A DNA stretch of 64,000 nucleotides from CAZWRN01 sp964446685 (GTDB lineage: Bacteria > Patescibacteriota > Microgenomatia > Daviesbacterales > UBA10151), in NCBI GenBank assembly GCA_964446685.1, contig CAYUPO010000002.1, positions 47,480 to 111,479 on the forward strand, read 5' to 3'. Position numbers and translations under genes: made by a program. Positions 25,441 to 33,827 of this stretch are shown here, piece after piece; position 1 is the stretch's first letter, and the number at the start of each line of letters is the position of its first letter. Under the pieces are notes generated by a model that made no database searches, was not told the origin of the DNA, and worked only from the letters and a program-made list of their open reading frames with translations.

Positions 25441-25646
25441 GAGTCTATAGATTATCAGGCAATTTGATTAAAGAATAAAGATGCAGTTTAAAACGCAAAC
25501 TCTAATTTATGGCTATCAAATCCCTTCAACATCTTTTGAAATTTGCTTTTTGATTTTTGATTTTTTTTGATATTTGATGCTTGATATTTGTTATTTAATC
25601 GTTAGCTTGCGCTCGAGCCTAAGTCTATGTTAAACTTGCGTTTGTT

Positions 25647-25898
25647 ATGCCATTACTTAAATCATCTAAAAAGAAAATGCGTCGCGACAAAAGACGCACC
25701 GAACAAAACGACCTGAAAAAACAGGTTATGAAATCTCTGGTAAAAACCATGAGAAGAATGCCTGATGCAGACAATATGAAACAGGTCACCTCTTTCTTGG
25801 ACAAAGCAGCTAAAACAAAACTAATTCATCCAAATAAGGCATCACGTCTTAAAAGCCGCCTTTCAAAATTAATAGTCGCTACTCCAGCTGCAAAATAA
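25647..25898 (+). CDS. rpsT: 30S ribosomal protein S20
   Basis: Small basic 16S-binding protein: SSKKKMRRDKRRTEQN at the N-terminus, three helices, and HPNKASRLKSRLSKLI at the C-terminus, where the family has the NKAaRkKSRL motif. 83 residues, normal length. Transcribed alone between murJ (divergent) and a repeat cluster. Confidence 0.95.
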   Translation: MPLLKSSKKKMRRDKRRTEQNDLKKQVMKSLVKTMRRMPDADNMKQVTSFLDKAAKTKLIHPNKASRLKSRLSKLIVATPAAK

Positions 25899-25913
25899 TT
25901 TACTTTCCCTCCT

Positions 25914-26199
25914 GTCATCCTGAACTTGTTTCAGGATCTACCAATATTTTTCGAACGAAGTAAGAAAACACCTTAAATATTAGGAATTTTCTCGTTATCA
26001 CTCGAAAAATAATTATCGCACTGAGCATGTCGAAGTGTTTCAGAATCTTAATATGGTATGAGGGTAGATGCTGAAACTAGTCTTCGACCGTGAGGCTCAG
26101 ACCGAATCGGTTCAGCATAACAAGAAGAAGCTATTATATTCGAAAAGTATCTTGTTCGAGCGGACTTGTGGTGAGCTTGTCGAACTAGTCGAGAACTTC
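25914..26199. repeat. Cluster of palindromes between rpsT and a Nudix gene
   Basis: The 305-nt gene-free stretch holds a unit at 25914-25938 (CCTGAA/TTCAGG stem), a hairpin arm near 26025-26047 interrupted by CTGAGCATGTCGAAG, an interrupted hairpin at about 26067-26121 (GATGCTGAAAC ... GTTCAGCATAAC), and a 50-nt segment 26150-26199 that recurs inverted at 50614-50663. I see no coding frame or RNA gene in it. Confidence 0.75.
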
Positions 26200-26203
26200 C
26201 TTA

Positions 26204-26617
26204 CTAACTAATATACCCATTTTCTTTTAACCAGGGAAACATTTGATTTATGGCAATTGCTGATAGCTTATTTGAGTCAGTTTTTGAATCAAAATAGTCA
26301 ATTTCTTCAATTTCAGAGCTTGGTTTTGGTTCACCAAACAACTTTCCCTCGTACAATTTAATCTGCACTTTGGTATTCTCTCTTCCATCTGCCCAGTCTT
26401 CAAAAGTTTCCAAAAGTTTTATATCATCCTCCATCTCACAACCAACTTCTTCTTTTATTTCTCTTTTCAGAGCATCCTGATCTGTTTCACCCCCTTCTAC
26501 TTTTCCTCCCAGACAATAAAAAACCTCTTTTCCAAAACTTCTGACACACAACAACTTTTTATCCTTAAAAACAGCTAAGCTTACTTTCCGGATAATAACT
26601 GGTGCTAATGGATTCAT
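26204..26617 (-). CDS. Nudix hydrolase
   Basis: Hydrolyses a nucleoside diphosphate linked to some moiety X. The Nudix box is complete: GGKVEGGETDQDALKREIKEEVG (given here in two parts: GGKVEGGETDQDALK, then REIKEEVG), satisfying Gx5Ex7REUxEExGU. Length 137 residues with start at 26617; the longer frame from 26641 would translate the -10 box of a clear promoter (26624-26652). Substrate unknown; 8-oxo-dGTP or sugar nucleotides are possible. Confidence 0.88.
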   Translation of the reverse strand: MNPLAPVIIRKVSLAVFKDKKLLCVRSFGKEVFYCLGGKVEGGETDQDALKREIKEEVGCEMEDDIKLLETFEDWADGRENTKVQIKLYEGKLFGEPKPSSEIEEIDYFDSKTDSNKLSAIAINQMFPWLKENGYIS

Positions 26618-26623
26618 GTTGGA

Positions 26624-26652
26624 ATTATACACACAAAGCAAAAACCAAACAA
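26624..26652 (-). promoter_or_regulatory. Promoter of the Nudix gene (leaderless type)
   Basis: Minus strand TTGTTT (26647-26652), 17-nt spacer, TATAAT (26624-26629), then 6 nt to the ATG. Confidence 0.85.
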
Positions 26653-26774
26653 TTTAACCATTTAACAATCCACTAATTCAACATTTAAGCAAGGCAATAA
26701 TCTGTTTTTTGCTTCCTTTTTTACTCTCAAACAACTACAATAATTCTAGCCTTCTGCCCTAGGAGGTTTTCCAT

Positions 26775-27371
26775 ATGGCTAAAGCTGCTCCAAAAAATCA
26801 GTTCAGGATTAAGCTCAATTTACTTCATCCCAATGAAATTCCTCCCTCCCTGCCAACTCGTTTTTTACGCTGGATTGTTTCTTATGGCAGATATATTGTG
26901 ATCGTGACTGAAGTCATCGTGGTCGCAGCCTTTGTTTTCCGGTTTAAACTTGATGCTGATATAGATACTTTAAAAACCAGTATTAATAAAGATTTACCCT
27001 ATATTGAAGGGCTGATTGCTGATGAGGCTTTGATCCGCCAAACTCAGCTTAAATTACAAACAATCGGCAACGTTTATGAAACAACACCGGAATGGCAAAG
27101 GATTTTTGATGATATTTCAGGTGAGATTCCCCAAAGTCTCAGACTAACCACCTTAGCGCTGGATAGTACTGATGATAAAATCCCCTATATTGGAATTAAA
27201 TTGACAGGCCAGACCTCATCCACTAATGACCTGGGACTTTTTATCCGCAATCTCCGAAATAAAAAAGATAAAAATAATACTAAAGTTTTTAAGGATGTCT
27301 CCCTTGATTCACTCAGTTTTGATAAAGATTCACTGGTATTTACTATTTCAGGAGGGATTAAAAGAATCTAA
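26775..27371 (+). CDS. PilN-like type IV pilus assembly protein
   Basis: Bitopic membrane protein: ~35 cytoplasmic residues, one helix (YIVIVTEVIVVAAFVFRF, ~40-58), then an extracytoplasmic coiled/ferredoxin-like domain. It has the layout of PilN, which with PilO forms the alignment complex of type IV pili. The next gene has the PilO layout and overlaps by TAATG. A perfect AGGAGG lies 8 nt before the ATG, the best Shine-Dalgarno of the window. Assignment rests on architecture and gene order more than on motifs. Confidence 0.65.
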   Translation: MAKAAPKNQFRIKLNLLHPNEIPPSLPTRFLRWIVSYGRYIVIVTEVIVVAAFVFRFKLDADIDTLKTSINKDLPYIEGLIADEALIRQTQLKLQTIGNVYETTPEWQRIFDDISGEIPQSLRLTTLALDSTDDKIPYIGIKLTGQTSSTNDLGLFIRNLRNKKDKNNTKVFKDVSLDSLSFDKDSLVFTISGGIKRI

Positions 27372-27973
27372 TGCAACCACAATACTCCCGTTACTATACC
27401 TATATCCGGCCCCTAACCAGAAATAAATTTATCCGGTCATATGCTACTACTGTTTTCAGTCTGATCGCCATCGCAATTTTTGGTTTCTATGCCATCCGTC
27501 CAACAATTATCACTATCTTGTCTCTCCAAAAAACAATTGATCAGCAGCGGTCTGTACTTTCAACCGTTGTTGAAAAAAGGGATAGTCTGGCCAAAGGCAG
27601 AGCCAATTATGAAAGCCTGGAACCGGATGTCAAAACCAAACTTCAAAATCTGATCCCTTCCCAACCGGATCTGCCAGTTGTTTCAGCTATTCTGGGATCA
27701 TTAATTATCAAAAATGAAGCCACTATTTCCGGAATCCAGTTTCAACCGGTAGATTTAACACCTCTCAGCAGTACCCCAAATAAAGATGCTGCAATTCAGG
27801 AATCTGACCTTTCATTTAGTATTCTCGGCAGTTACGATGAAGTTACTAATATTCTGACAAGTTTAAAAAAACTTGAACGCCTGATTACTGTTAAAACAGT
27901 CACAATGAATCGGCTGGATGGTGGAACAATTTTGGCAATTGTGAATGCAAAAACTTATTTTCTAAAAAATTAA
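27371..27973 (+). CDS. PilO-like type IV pilus assembly protein
   Basis: Bitopic protein with a helix at ~25-50 (TTVFSLIAIAIFGFYAI), a coiled coil (IDQQRSVLSTVVEKRDSLAK) and a C-terminal alpha/beta domain ending in VKTVTMNRLDGGTILAIVNA, as in PilO. Overlaps the preceding PilN-like gene by one base, so co-translated. Partner of PilN in the inner-membrane alignment complex by analogy. Confidence 0.65.
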   Translation: MQPQYSRYYTYIRPLTRNKFIRSYATTVFSLIAIAIFGFYAIRPTIITILSLQKTIDQQRSVLSTVVEKRDSLAKGRANYESLEPDVKTKLQNLIPSQPDLPVVSAILGSLIIKNEATISGIQFQPVDLTPLSSTPNKDAAIQESDLSFSILGSYDEVTNILTSLKKLERLITVKTVTMNRLDGGTILAIVNAKTYFLKN

Positions 27974-27978
27974 ACCTT

Positions 27979-28275
27979 ATGAACAAACAATTTGTTGCTG
28001 TCGTTGTCATTACATTTATCGTTATAATTGTCTGGATTATAGCTGATATTTTACACACTAAACCAAGTGTGCCTCTTAACCCAAAATTAGACACTCTGCT
28101 AACTCCGATTAGTCCGAATTTCGATCAAAAAGTAATCTCCCAGATCAAAGAAGTAACACCGGTCGATGAAATAGAAGTTCCTGAAAAACCTCAGCCAAAA
28201 CCGGCTGTTTCTCAGCCAGCCCTATCATCCTCCTCCGCCATCCAGGTAGCTACAACAGGAGGAAGTTTGCAATAA
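27979..28275 (+). CDS. Small membrane-anchored protein in pilus cluster (98 aa)
   Basis: One N-terminal helix (FVAVVVITFIVIIVWIIADIL) followed by a short Pro-rich extracytoplasmic tail ending in Ser/Ala/Gly. It occupies the place of pilP after pilN-pilO but shows no PilP sequence motif. Spaced 5 nt from the PilO-like gene and 3 nt from the next gene, so in the same operon. Confidence 0.7.
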   Translation: MNKQFVAVVVITFIVIIVWIIADILHTKPSVPLNPKLDTLLTPISPNFDQKVISQIKEVTPVDEIEVPEKPQPKPAVSQPALSSSSAIQVATTGGSLQ

Positions 28276-28278
28276 CTT

Positions 28279-29247
28279 ATGGAATTTACCCGTCATAAAA
28301 CCACCAGAATACCCACTTTGCTAGGTTTATCTTTGTTGATTACTTCCCTGGTTTTAGGAATAGGGATTTATCTCTATCAGCAAAAAACACTAGCCGCTCA
28401 AAAAAACATTAACACACCCAAAGATATTCAGGTGATAAATCTAAGCGATTCACAGGCCACGGTTATCTGGTGGACAACTTCACCCACAACCGGACAGATC
28501 AAATACGGCAACGGTGACTCACCAGATCAAATACAAAAAGATAACCGTGATTTAACTGAGATAGCTAACCACCAAATCCATTTTGTAACTTTGCGCAATC
28601 TGATACCGGAGACAAAATATACCTATCAGATAGCATCTTCAGGTTTTTACTATCCTGATAAACCATTAACATTTACAACTGCTAAAGCTTTAGACGAATC
28701 TTCCCCAAACAGACCATTACGAGGCAGTGTTTTAAATGTTAATTTAAATCCAATCGATGAGGCATTGGTCTTTCTTCAAATAAATGGGGCATCCGAGATG
28801 GCAACTTTTACCAGCACAGCCGGAAATTTTATCATTCCCCTAAAAGAGCTACGCACCACTGATTTATCTTCACCTTTTACCATTGCTCCCAATACTCCGG
28901 CCACCTTAACGATCAAAAAAGGAGAAAAACAGTCTCAGGTCGATCTGATTCTTCCTTTGTCTGACAAACAATTACTACCACCTCTGACACTTGGACAAAA
29001 TATTAATCTAAGAGATCTACTAACTCAGACAGTACCTGTCAAAAATATTTCATCAACCACAGAAACTTCATTAGAATATGATCTAAATAAAGATTCCAAG
29101 ATTAATTCACTGGATCTGGCTATTATTTCCCAGAATAAAAATAAAAAAATTGATCAAAAAAGTTCAGAAGAACTTAAAAAAGCCGATCTAAATAAAGACG
29201 GAATAATTGACCAGGCAGATGCGGATTTGCTTGTTTCAAAGCTTTGA
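28279..29247 (+). CDS. Surface protein with fibronectin III-like and dockerin-type domains
   Basis: Anchor helix at ~15-35, then a fibronectin III-like domain (IQVINLSDSQATVIWWTTSP through YTYQIASSGFYY, ~48-135), a carboxypeptidase-regulatory-like beta domain (RGSVLNVNLNPIDEALV, ~148-240) and a C-terminal pair of calcium-binding repeats, DLNKDSKINSLDLAI and DLNKDGIIDQADADLL, the type I dockerin pattern. It is the last gene of the PilN/PilO-like operon, so it may be a pilus-associated surface component. No cohesin is seen in the window. Confidence 0.8.
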   Translation: MEFTRHKTTRIPTLLGLSLLITSLVLGIGIYLYQQKTLAAQKNINTPKDIQVINLSDSQATVIWWTTSPTTGQIKYGNGDSPDQIQKDNRDLTEIANHQIHFVTLRNLIPETKYTYQIASSGFYYPDKPLTFTTAKALDESSPNRPLRGSVLNVNLNPIDEALVFLQINGASEMATFTSTAGNFIIPLKELRTTDLSSPFTIAPNTPATLTIKKGEKQSQVDLILPLSDKQLLPPLTLGQNINLRDLLTQTVPVKNISSTTETSLEYDLNKDSKINSLDLAIISQNKNKKIDQKSSEELKKADLNKDGIIDQADADLLVSKL

Positions 29248-29251
29248 TAAT

Positions 29252-29914
29252 CTATATTGTTAGTATTTTCTCAACCACCATCGTTAACCCAAGCTTATCT
29301 TCCACAAAGCCTGATTTAATTTTAAAATCAGTTTCCAATGTATAAGAATAAAGCTCAGTCAGTTTTTGAAGTGGAAAATTTCGCTTTTGTCTTTCCAGCT
29401 TCTGTAAAGCAAATGAAGGTGTTTTCTTTGGTATCACAATCGTCCGCCGGTAAAAATAATACAACATCGTCAAAATATACTGTCCGCCATATTCGGCATA
29501 AACTTTTTCAAACTGCCCAAAAGCAGCAGATTTTTTTTCACCTAACAGATCTAAAAAAGGAAAAATGGAGATCTCATCTGCTTCTGAAAACTCCTGAATC
29601 TGCGAGGGTAATTTTTTTACCGATTTCAAAAAAACAGATGTGGCCGGCAGTTGCTTATTAAACCGAAAAACGACAGTTGTAGAAGAATCGTCCTTTAAAT
29701 CCGAAACATCTACTTTCTCAGTATAATTTTCCAATATTAAAAGCCTTTTTTCAGCAAATAATCCAGGCGTTGAAACATTCATTATGGCCTGGTCAATCGA
29801 ACTGTTTTTGCCATTTATTTCACTGATTGCCTCAGGTGGAAAAGTGGCTTTTATTTTTGAAATGGCATTTGATATTGCCGTCAGTCCACTACCGTGATAA
29901 ACAAAAATTGGCAT
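29252..29914 (-). CDS. holA: DNA polymerase III delta subunit-like protein (HolA), short
   Basis: Clamp-loader subunit that opens the sliding clamp. Recognised from PIFVYHGSG at the N-terminus, STPGLFAEKRLLILENYT (~60-80) and the helical C-terminal collar domain (FALQKLERQKRNF... LYSYTLETDFKIKSG). At 220 residues it is about 120 shorter than E. coli HolA, with the middle lid domain reduced. I use the ATG at 29914; the longer frame upstream overlaps the LCP gene. A CATACT box ends 6 nt before the ATG. Confidence 0.75.
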   Translation of the reverse strand: MPIFVYHGSGLTAISNAISKIKATFPPEAISEINGKNSSIDQAIMNVSTPGLFAEKRLLILENYTEKVDVSDLKDDSSTTVVFRFNKQLPATSVFLKSVKKLPSQIQEFSEADEISIFPFLDLLGEKKSAAFGQFEKVYAEYGGQYILTMLYYFYRRTIVIPKKTPSFALQKLERQKRNFPLQKLTELYSYTLETDFKIKSGFVEDKLGLTMVVEKILTI

Positions 29915-29969
29915 ATATGGAGTATGACGATAGAGGACAGAAAATTGAAGGTGGTAATCGTTGTCTAAC

Positions 29970-31169
29970 TTATTTAGGTTGAGCTGAAGGAGTTGCTTCA
30001 ATACTATCTTCCTGTAACTTCTGCTGAATGTACTGCTGGACCGGAGAAAAATCATCATTAGGCGGAACCATCACAAACCGACCGTATTTTGACACATCAC
30101 CTACCACTAGCACACTTTTTCCCTGACCCAGATCCCCCAGTACGATCGTACTAACTCCATTCAGATTTTTAGATATATTATAAAAATCAAGATAATCATC
30201 TGCCGGAATATTTGTTTCAACACTTTCACCAAAAGTACTGATCAGACCACCAATCTTAGAAGGACTAAAAATTGTACCTAGAGATAACGCTTTATCCCGA
30301 AAAGCCTGAATCACCAGCTGCTGTCTGCGGGACCTGGCAAAATCAGAACCCTCACCATTTGTCCCCATCCGGCTTCTGACAAACTTCAAGGCCGTTTCTC
30401 CATCCATATGGGTAATCCCTTTATCAAAATGCAGCCTTTCAAAACGACAGGCAAAATCAGCTGAAGTCGTAGCAACTTTATCCTGAGCATCAACTAAAAC
30501 TTTCTGTTTACCGGCTTTCAACTTATACTGGGCAGCCTGTTCCGGAGTCAGCTCCAACTCTTTTTCCTGTAGACCGCACAAATCATCTTCTTTACCGGTA
30601 ATCGGATAGTTAAAGTCATCAAATGTCTTTGGCACATTCACATCAACTCCCTCAACCAGATCAATTGCTTTAGCAAATCCGGCAAAATCGGTCCTGACAG
30701 CATAATGAATTGGAATACCAATAATGTCATCAATCTTATCCGAAGCAAATGCCAACCCACCTTCCGGACGCTGTACACCTACTTCATAAGCCGCATTAAC
30801 TTTTTCCTTAATAGCATCCAGCCATAAATCACGCGGAACAGAGATCATAGTTACTTTATGAGATTTGAGATGATATGAAGCAATAATAATAGAGTCAGTC
30901 AGCAATGCCCCATCATGTTTACCGCCGGCGAGTCCCAGAAGCAAAATATTGACCCGGTCATCCGTTGATTTAATAGATGGGCCTCCTGTAGCAGCAGATA
31001 AAGCATAATTAAAGACAGCCGTACCAGCTGAATGAGTCAGAAACCAAAAAAAGCCAACCACTAGTGCTAAACCAACAACCCCCCACAACCATCTTTTACT
31101 GGATTTTCTTTTTCTTTTTGACTCAAATGAAGGACTCTTCATATTCAGTTTTCTGATTTCATTATCCAT
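29970..31169 (-). CDS. LytR-CpsA-Psr (LCP) family cell-wall ligase
   Basis: Attaches teichoic-acid-like or polysaccharide chains to peptidoglycan from undecaprenyl carriers. It has a basic N-terminus (KRKRKSSKRW), one helix (~28-47), then the LCP domain with NILLLGLAGG, LTDSIIIASYH, MISVPRDLWL and the C-terminal GETALKFVRSR...SDFARSRRQQ, which carries the pyrophosphate-binding arginines. An insert with two Cys (DDLCGLQ, DFACRF) interrupts the domain. 399 residues. An internal ATG at 31145 is an alternative start. Confidence 0.9.
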   Translation of the reverse strand: MDNEIRKLNMKSPSFESKRKRKSSKRWLWGVVGLALVVGFFWFLTHSAGTAVFNYALSAATGGPSIKSTDDRVNILLLGLAGGKHDGALLTDSIIIASYHLKSHKVTMISVPRDLWLDAIKEKVNAAYEVGVQRPEGGLAFASDKIDDIIGIPIHYAVRTDFAGFAKAIDLVEGVDVNVPKTFDDFNYPITGKEDDLCGLQEKELELTPEQAAQYKLKAGKQKVLVDAQDKVATTSADFACRFERLHFDKGITHMDGETALKFVRSRMGTNGEGSDFARSRRQQLVIQAFRDKALSLGTIFSPSKIGGLISTFGESVETNIPADDYLDFYNISKNLNGVSTIVLGDLGQGKSVLVVGDVSKYGRFVMVPPNDDFSPVQQYIQQKLQEDSIEATPSAQPK

Positions 31170-31185
31170 ATATATAGGGGTTTCT

Positions 31186-31860
31186 TTACTGTACTACGAG
31201 GGAACATTCATTGACAATCGCTATAAATTCCTCAGGATCTAAAGAAGCTTTACCAATCAGTAATCCGCTAATAAATTCTTCTCTGACAAACTGAGCACAA
31301 TTTTCTTTTTTAACACTACCGCCATATAAAACATGAATACCACTGTGCATCTGAGTCAGTTGGCTGGAAACTTTATTGGCATTTTCCGGAGTATCTGCAA
31401 CCCCAGTTCCAATAGCAAAAACCGGCTCATAAGCAATTAGCTCACATCCTGTAGGAACAGGGGTTTCAGCATCCTGCACACAAACCAGAGGTGTCAGATC
31501 AACCTGTTTTGCCTGCTTCACTTTCTCTGCCACCAGTGTATCTGTTTCAGCAAAATTATTACGCCTTTCCGAATGTCCGATCAGAGAAAAGGAAACCAGT
31601 TCTTTAAGTAAAGAAGCTGGATCCTCTCCGGTATAAGCTCCCACTTCAAAAGGAGAAACGTTTTGTGATCCGACAATAATCGGAAAACCACTTACTTTAA
31701 CTGTTTTGGCTACTTCACTCAAAACAGATGCCCGCGGACAAATCCCCACAACAATGTCATCCCGTCTCTCAAGCTTTGGCCCAACATTCTCCACCCACTC
31801 CACTGTTTCCTGTAAAGAAAGATTCGATTTAAAATTAGCTATAATCCAGAGTTTTTTCAT
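31186..31860 (-). CDS. tpiA: Triosephosphate isomerase, short
   Basis: Interconverts dihydroxyacetone phosphate and glyceraldehyde-3-phosphate. Active-site residues are present: Asn and Lys in ANFKSN, His in IGHSERR, Glu in AYEPVFAIGTG, and the phosphate loop YGGSV. At 224 residues it lacks ~25 residues relative to common TIMs, mostly between the strands. AGGA precedes the ATG. Followed in the same direction by the LCP gene after 16 nt. Confidence 0.95.
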   Translation of the reverse strand: MKKLWIIANFKSNLSLQETVEWVENVGPKLERRDDIVVGICPRASVLSEVAKTVKVSGFPIIVGSQNVSPFEVGAYTGEDPASLLKELVSFSLIGHSERRNNFAETDTLVAEKVKQAKQVDLTPLVCVQDAETPVPTGCELIAYEPVFAIGTGVADTPENANKVSSQLTQMHSGIHVLYGGSVKKENCAQFVREEFISGLLIGKASLDPEEFIAIVNECSLVVQ

Positions 31861-32002
31861 AGTATATTCCTAGAGAATTTCTAATTACTAATTTCTAATT
31901 AACCTAAACAAATCCCAAAACTTAATTACTAAAAAGTTTAGACATTTGAAGTTAGACATTGTTTAGATATTAGAAATTAGAGCACTTAGAAATTCTCACT
32001 CC

Positions 32003-32341
32003 TCAGCCCCACCACCCGTACTTATCCAAGTCTATCATGAATTCATCATTTACTTCTATTCCTTCCATCTGCAAAATTGATCTCTGCTCTTCTCTCCGGT
32101 GATTTTCACAACGGGTTGAAATAAATCCAACTCTGTTAACCACTCTTTGCCATGGCAGATCAAATTCATCAGAGTTATAGTGCAAAATTCCTCCCACCAG
32201 CCTGGCACCACGAGGCACACCAGCTAAAACAGCAATGGTTCCATAAGTAGTCACACTACCAAAAGGAATTTGCTGCGAAATCTGAATCACCCTCTCCTTA
32301 AACCCCAGCTTAAAAAAACTCTCATCCCTAACTAAAACCAT
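32003..32341 (-). CDS. Alkyltransferase-like protein (ATL), MGMT family without the catalytic cysteine
   Basis: DNA-binding C-terminal domain of the O6-alkylguanine alkyltransferase family: IPFGSVTTYGTIAVLAG (helix-turn-helix with the Arg/Tyr finger region) and LPWQRVVNRVG. The active-site PCHRV of MGMT is PWQRV here, with Trp in place of the methyl-accepting Cys, as in known ATL proteins that flag alkylated guanines for nucleotide excision repair. 112 residues, normal for ATLs. Confidence 0.88.
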   Translation of the reverse strand: MVLVRDESFFKLGFKERVIQISQQIPFGSVTTYGTIAVLAGVPRGARLVGGILHYNSDEFDLPWQRVVNRVGFISTRCENHRREEQRSILQMEGIEVNDEFMIDLDKYGWWG

Positions 32342-32435
32342 CTTGCTATTTTACCATCATAATCTTAATATTCACGCAAATAAGCTAATCATTTATCACC
32401 CTGAAGTTTTAAACATCGGACGAAACCTGCCTATT

Positions 32436-32783
32436 GTCATCCTGAACTTGTTTCAGGATCTTAAAGGATTATGGAAAAACCACTCTATTATGCTTATATT
32501 CTTACTAACTTTACCAACACTGTGCTTTACATTGGAGTAAGTCATAATCTGGAAGGTAGAACTATTGTTCATACAAAAAGATTAATTGATGGTTTCACAA
32601 AAAAGTACCGAGTAACTAAATTGGTTTATTTTGAAGAGTTTAATTATATTCTTGAAGCTATAGCTAGAGAAAAACAACTAAAAAATTGGCATCGAGAATG
32701 GAAATATAACCTTATTAAAAGTATAAATCCTGAATTTAAAGATCTAATGAAAGGGAAAGATTCTGAAACAAGTTCAGAATGAC
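32436..32783. mobile_element. Palindrome doublet enclosing a GIY-YIG endonuclease gene (island 2)
   Basis: Left hairpin 32436-32460 (ATCCTGAA/TTCAGGAT stem) and right hairpin 32759-32783 (ATTCTGAA/TTCAGAAT) are inverted copies differing only by one compensated base pair; GTCAT ends point outward. The GIY-YIG gene fills the space, and its stop codon is inside the right hairpin. Same plan as 12600-12968 with a different stem sequence. Confidence 0.65.
32471..32782 (+). CDS. GIY-YIG endonuclease domain protein (103 aa)
   Basis: Shows YYAYIL and VLYIGV, Arg in NLEGRTIVH, catalytic Glu in YILEAIAREKQLKNW, and HREWKYNLIKSINPEFKDL. It belongs to the same small single-domain subfamily as the gene at 12644-12928. 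The last seven residues (DSETSSE) are encoded by the right palindrome, and the TGA stop is in it. The gene starts 10 nt after the left palindrome. Active site intact; target unknown. Confidence 0.88.
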   Translation: MEKPLYYAYILTNFTNTVLYIGVSHNLEGRTIVHTKRLIDGFTKKYRVTKLVYFEEFNYILEAIAREKQLKNWHREWKYNLIKSINPEFKDLMKGKDSETSSE

Positions 32784-32831
32784 AAGAAATAAATAAAAAT
32801 TAAACTAAATGCAGTCACTTATGAGATGCAG

Positions 32832-32877
32832 ATTGCTTCGTCGTGGTGAGCTTGTCGAATCCACTCCTCGCAATGAC
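32832..32877. repeat. Repeat unit ending CTCGCAATGAC
   Basis: 46 nt identical to 38391-38436 except for one base; carries the TGAGCTTGTCGAA motif. It abuts the thioredoxin stop codon. Confidence 0.85.
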
Positions 32878-32878
32878 G

Positions 32879-33136
32879 TTAACTTTGAAGAAGTTTTGCC
32901 AGATCGGCTTTTGCAGTAATTCCTACTTTTCGACCTATCTCTTTACCATCTTTCATCACTATATAAGTAGGAATACTCATCACACCCATCTGCTGAGATT
33001 TTGCAGGATCATCATCAACATTGATCCGATCGACTTTGAGTTTATCCCCCAACTCTTTTTCGAGCTCGTCAATTATCGGATTCATTATTTTACATGGCCC
33101 GCACCATGGAGCCCAGAAATCAAGTAAAGTTACCAT
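32879..33136 (-). CDS. Thioredoxin, minimal
   Basis: Thiol-disulphide oxidoreductase. Active site FWAPWCGPCK near residue 10, then DELEKEL, VDRINVDDDP, and the cis-proline segment SIPTYIVMKDGKEIG. With the start at 33136 it has 85 residues, lacking the first beta strand and helix of the usual 105-residue fold; the open frame upstream to 33259 reads as a poor extension. A TATGTT box ends 6 nt before this ATG, supporting the short start. Confidence 0.88.
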   Translation of the reverse strand: MVTLLDFWAPWCGPCKIMNPIIDELEKELGDKLKVDRINVDDDPAKSQQMGVMSIPTYIVMKDGKEIGRKVGITAKADLAKLLQS

Positions 33137-33218
33137 TGGATAAACATAGTAGCACCAATATTTAGTTTTGGAAAGTACTATCTTTAGGGAAATCTGTACA
33201 ACATCTTGTGTAGAAGTA

Positions 33219-33737
33219 TTAAAACAAACGTGGAGATATTTTTCTGACAAATCTGACACTTAATTCATAACCTCCAAAAAATACTCCGGTAAAAAACATG
33301 TCTCCCATTAATGTATTTCTAAAAAATGGAATAGCAGCTATATAGCACTCGATCAGCCCTTTAAAATCTTTAGTATAGGTTGATACAGGATTAAGCCAGA
33401 CAGCAAAGTTGGTAATAACAAAAAATAAAAGTGAGGCCAAAATAGTACCGGAAACAACTGAAGAGACAGTTTTATGATCTCTTATATAAAGCCCAATTAA
33501 TCCACTAAGCAAAAAGCTGCCATAGACAAACCAGATAGTGGTCGGATCATAACCAATAAACCAGTCACTGATAAATACAGCCGCTAAAGGTAAAACAAAA
33601 GCAAATTTCCGTGGCAAATATGCACCACCAAATAAAGCGAGAGCTGTAATAGGGGCAAAATTGGCCGGATGAGGCACTAGCCGCGATGCCGCTCCTAAAA
33701 TAATTAATAATACTGATATCCAAGTTAGATTTTTCAT
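33219..33737 (-). CDS. DUF6580-like small membrane protein
   Basis: Five or so hydrophobic helices. The N-terminal pattern RLVPHPANFAPITALALFGGAYL and the later VFISDWFIGY are those I associate with the DUF6580 family of putative transport proteins. Function unknown. The start at 33737 avoids residues encoded by the adjacent palindrome (33748-33772). 172 residues. Confidence 0.65.
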   Translation of the reverse strand: MKNLTWISVLLIILGAASRLVPHPANFAPITALALFGGAYLPRKFAFVLPLAAVFISDWFIGYDPTTIWFVYGSFLLSGLIGLYIRDHKTVSSVVSGTILASLLFFVITNFAVWLNPVSTYTKDFKGLIECYIAAIPFFRNTLMGDMFFTGVFFGGYELSVRFVRKISPRLF

Positions 33738-33747
33738 ATTTTTATCC

Positions 33748-33818
33748 GTCATCCTCGACTTGATCGGGGATCTGTAAAAAACTAATGTGAATCAGATTCC
33801 CGCTTTCGCGGGAATGAC
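33748..33818. repeat. Palindrome doublet, GTCAT ends outward (22-nt interior)
   Basis: Left unit 33748-33772 (GTCATCCTCGACTTGATCGG...), right unit 33795-33818 (ATTCCCGC/GCGGGAAT stem), inverted. Lies between two minus-strand genes. Confidence 0.85.
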
Positions 33819-33827
33819 GGCGGGAGA

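Noticed and set aside
28279..29247. Cellulosome component
   Set aside because: The dockerin-like repeats stand alone; no cohesin, scaffoldin or glycoside hydrolase is in the window.
33137..33259. N-terminal extension of thioredoxin
   Set aside because: The extension does not resemble thioredoxin strand 1, overlaps the neighbouring gene, and a -10 box lies right before the internal ATG.
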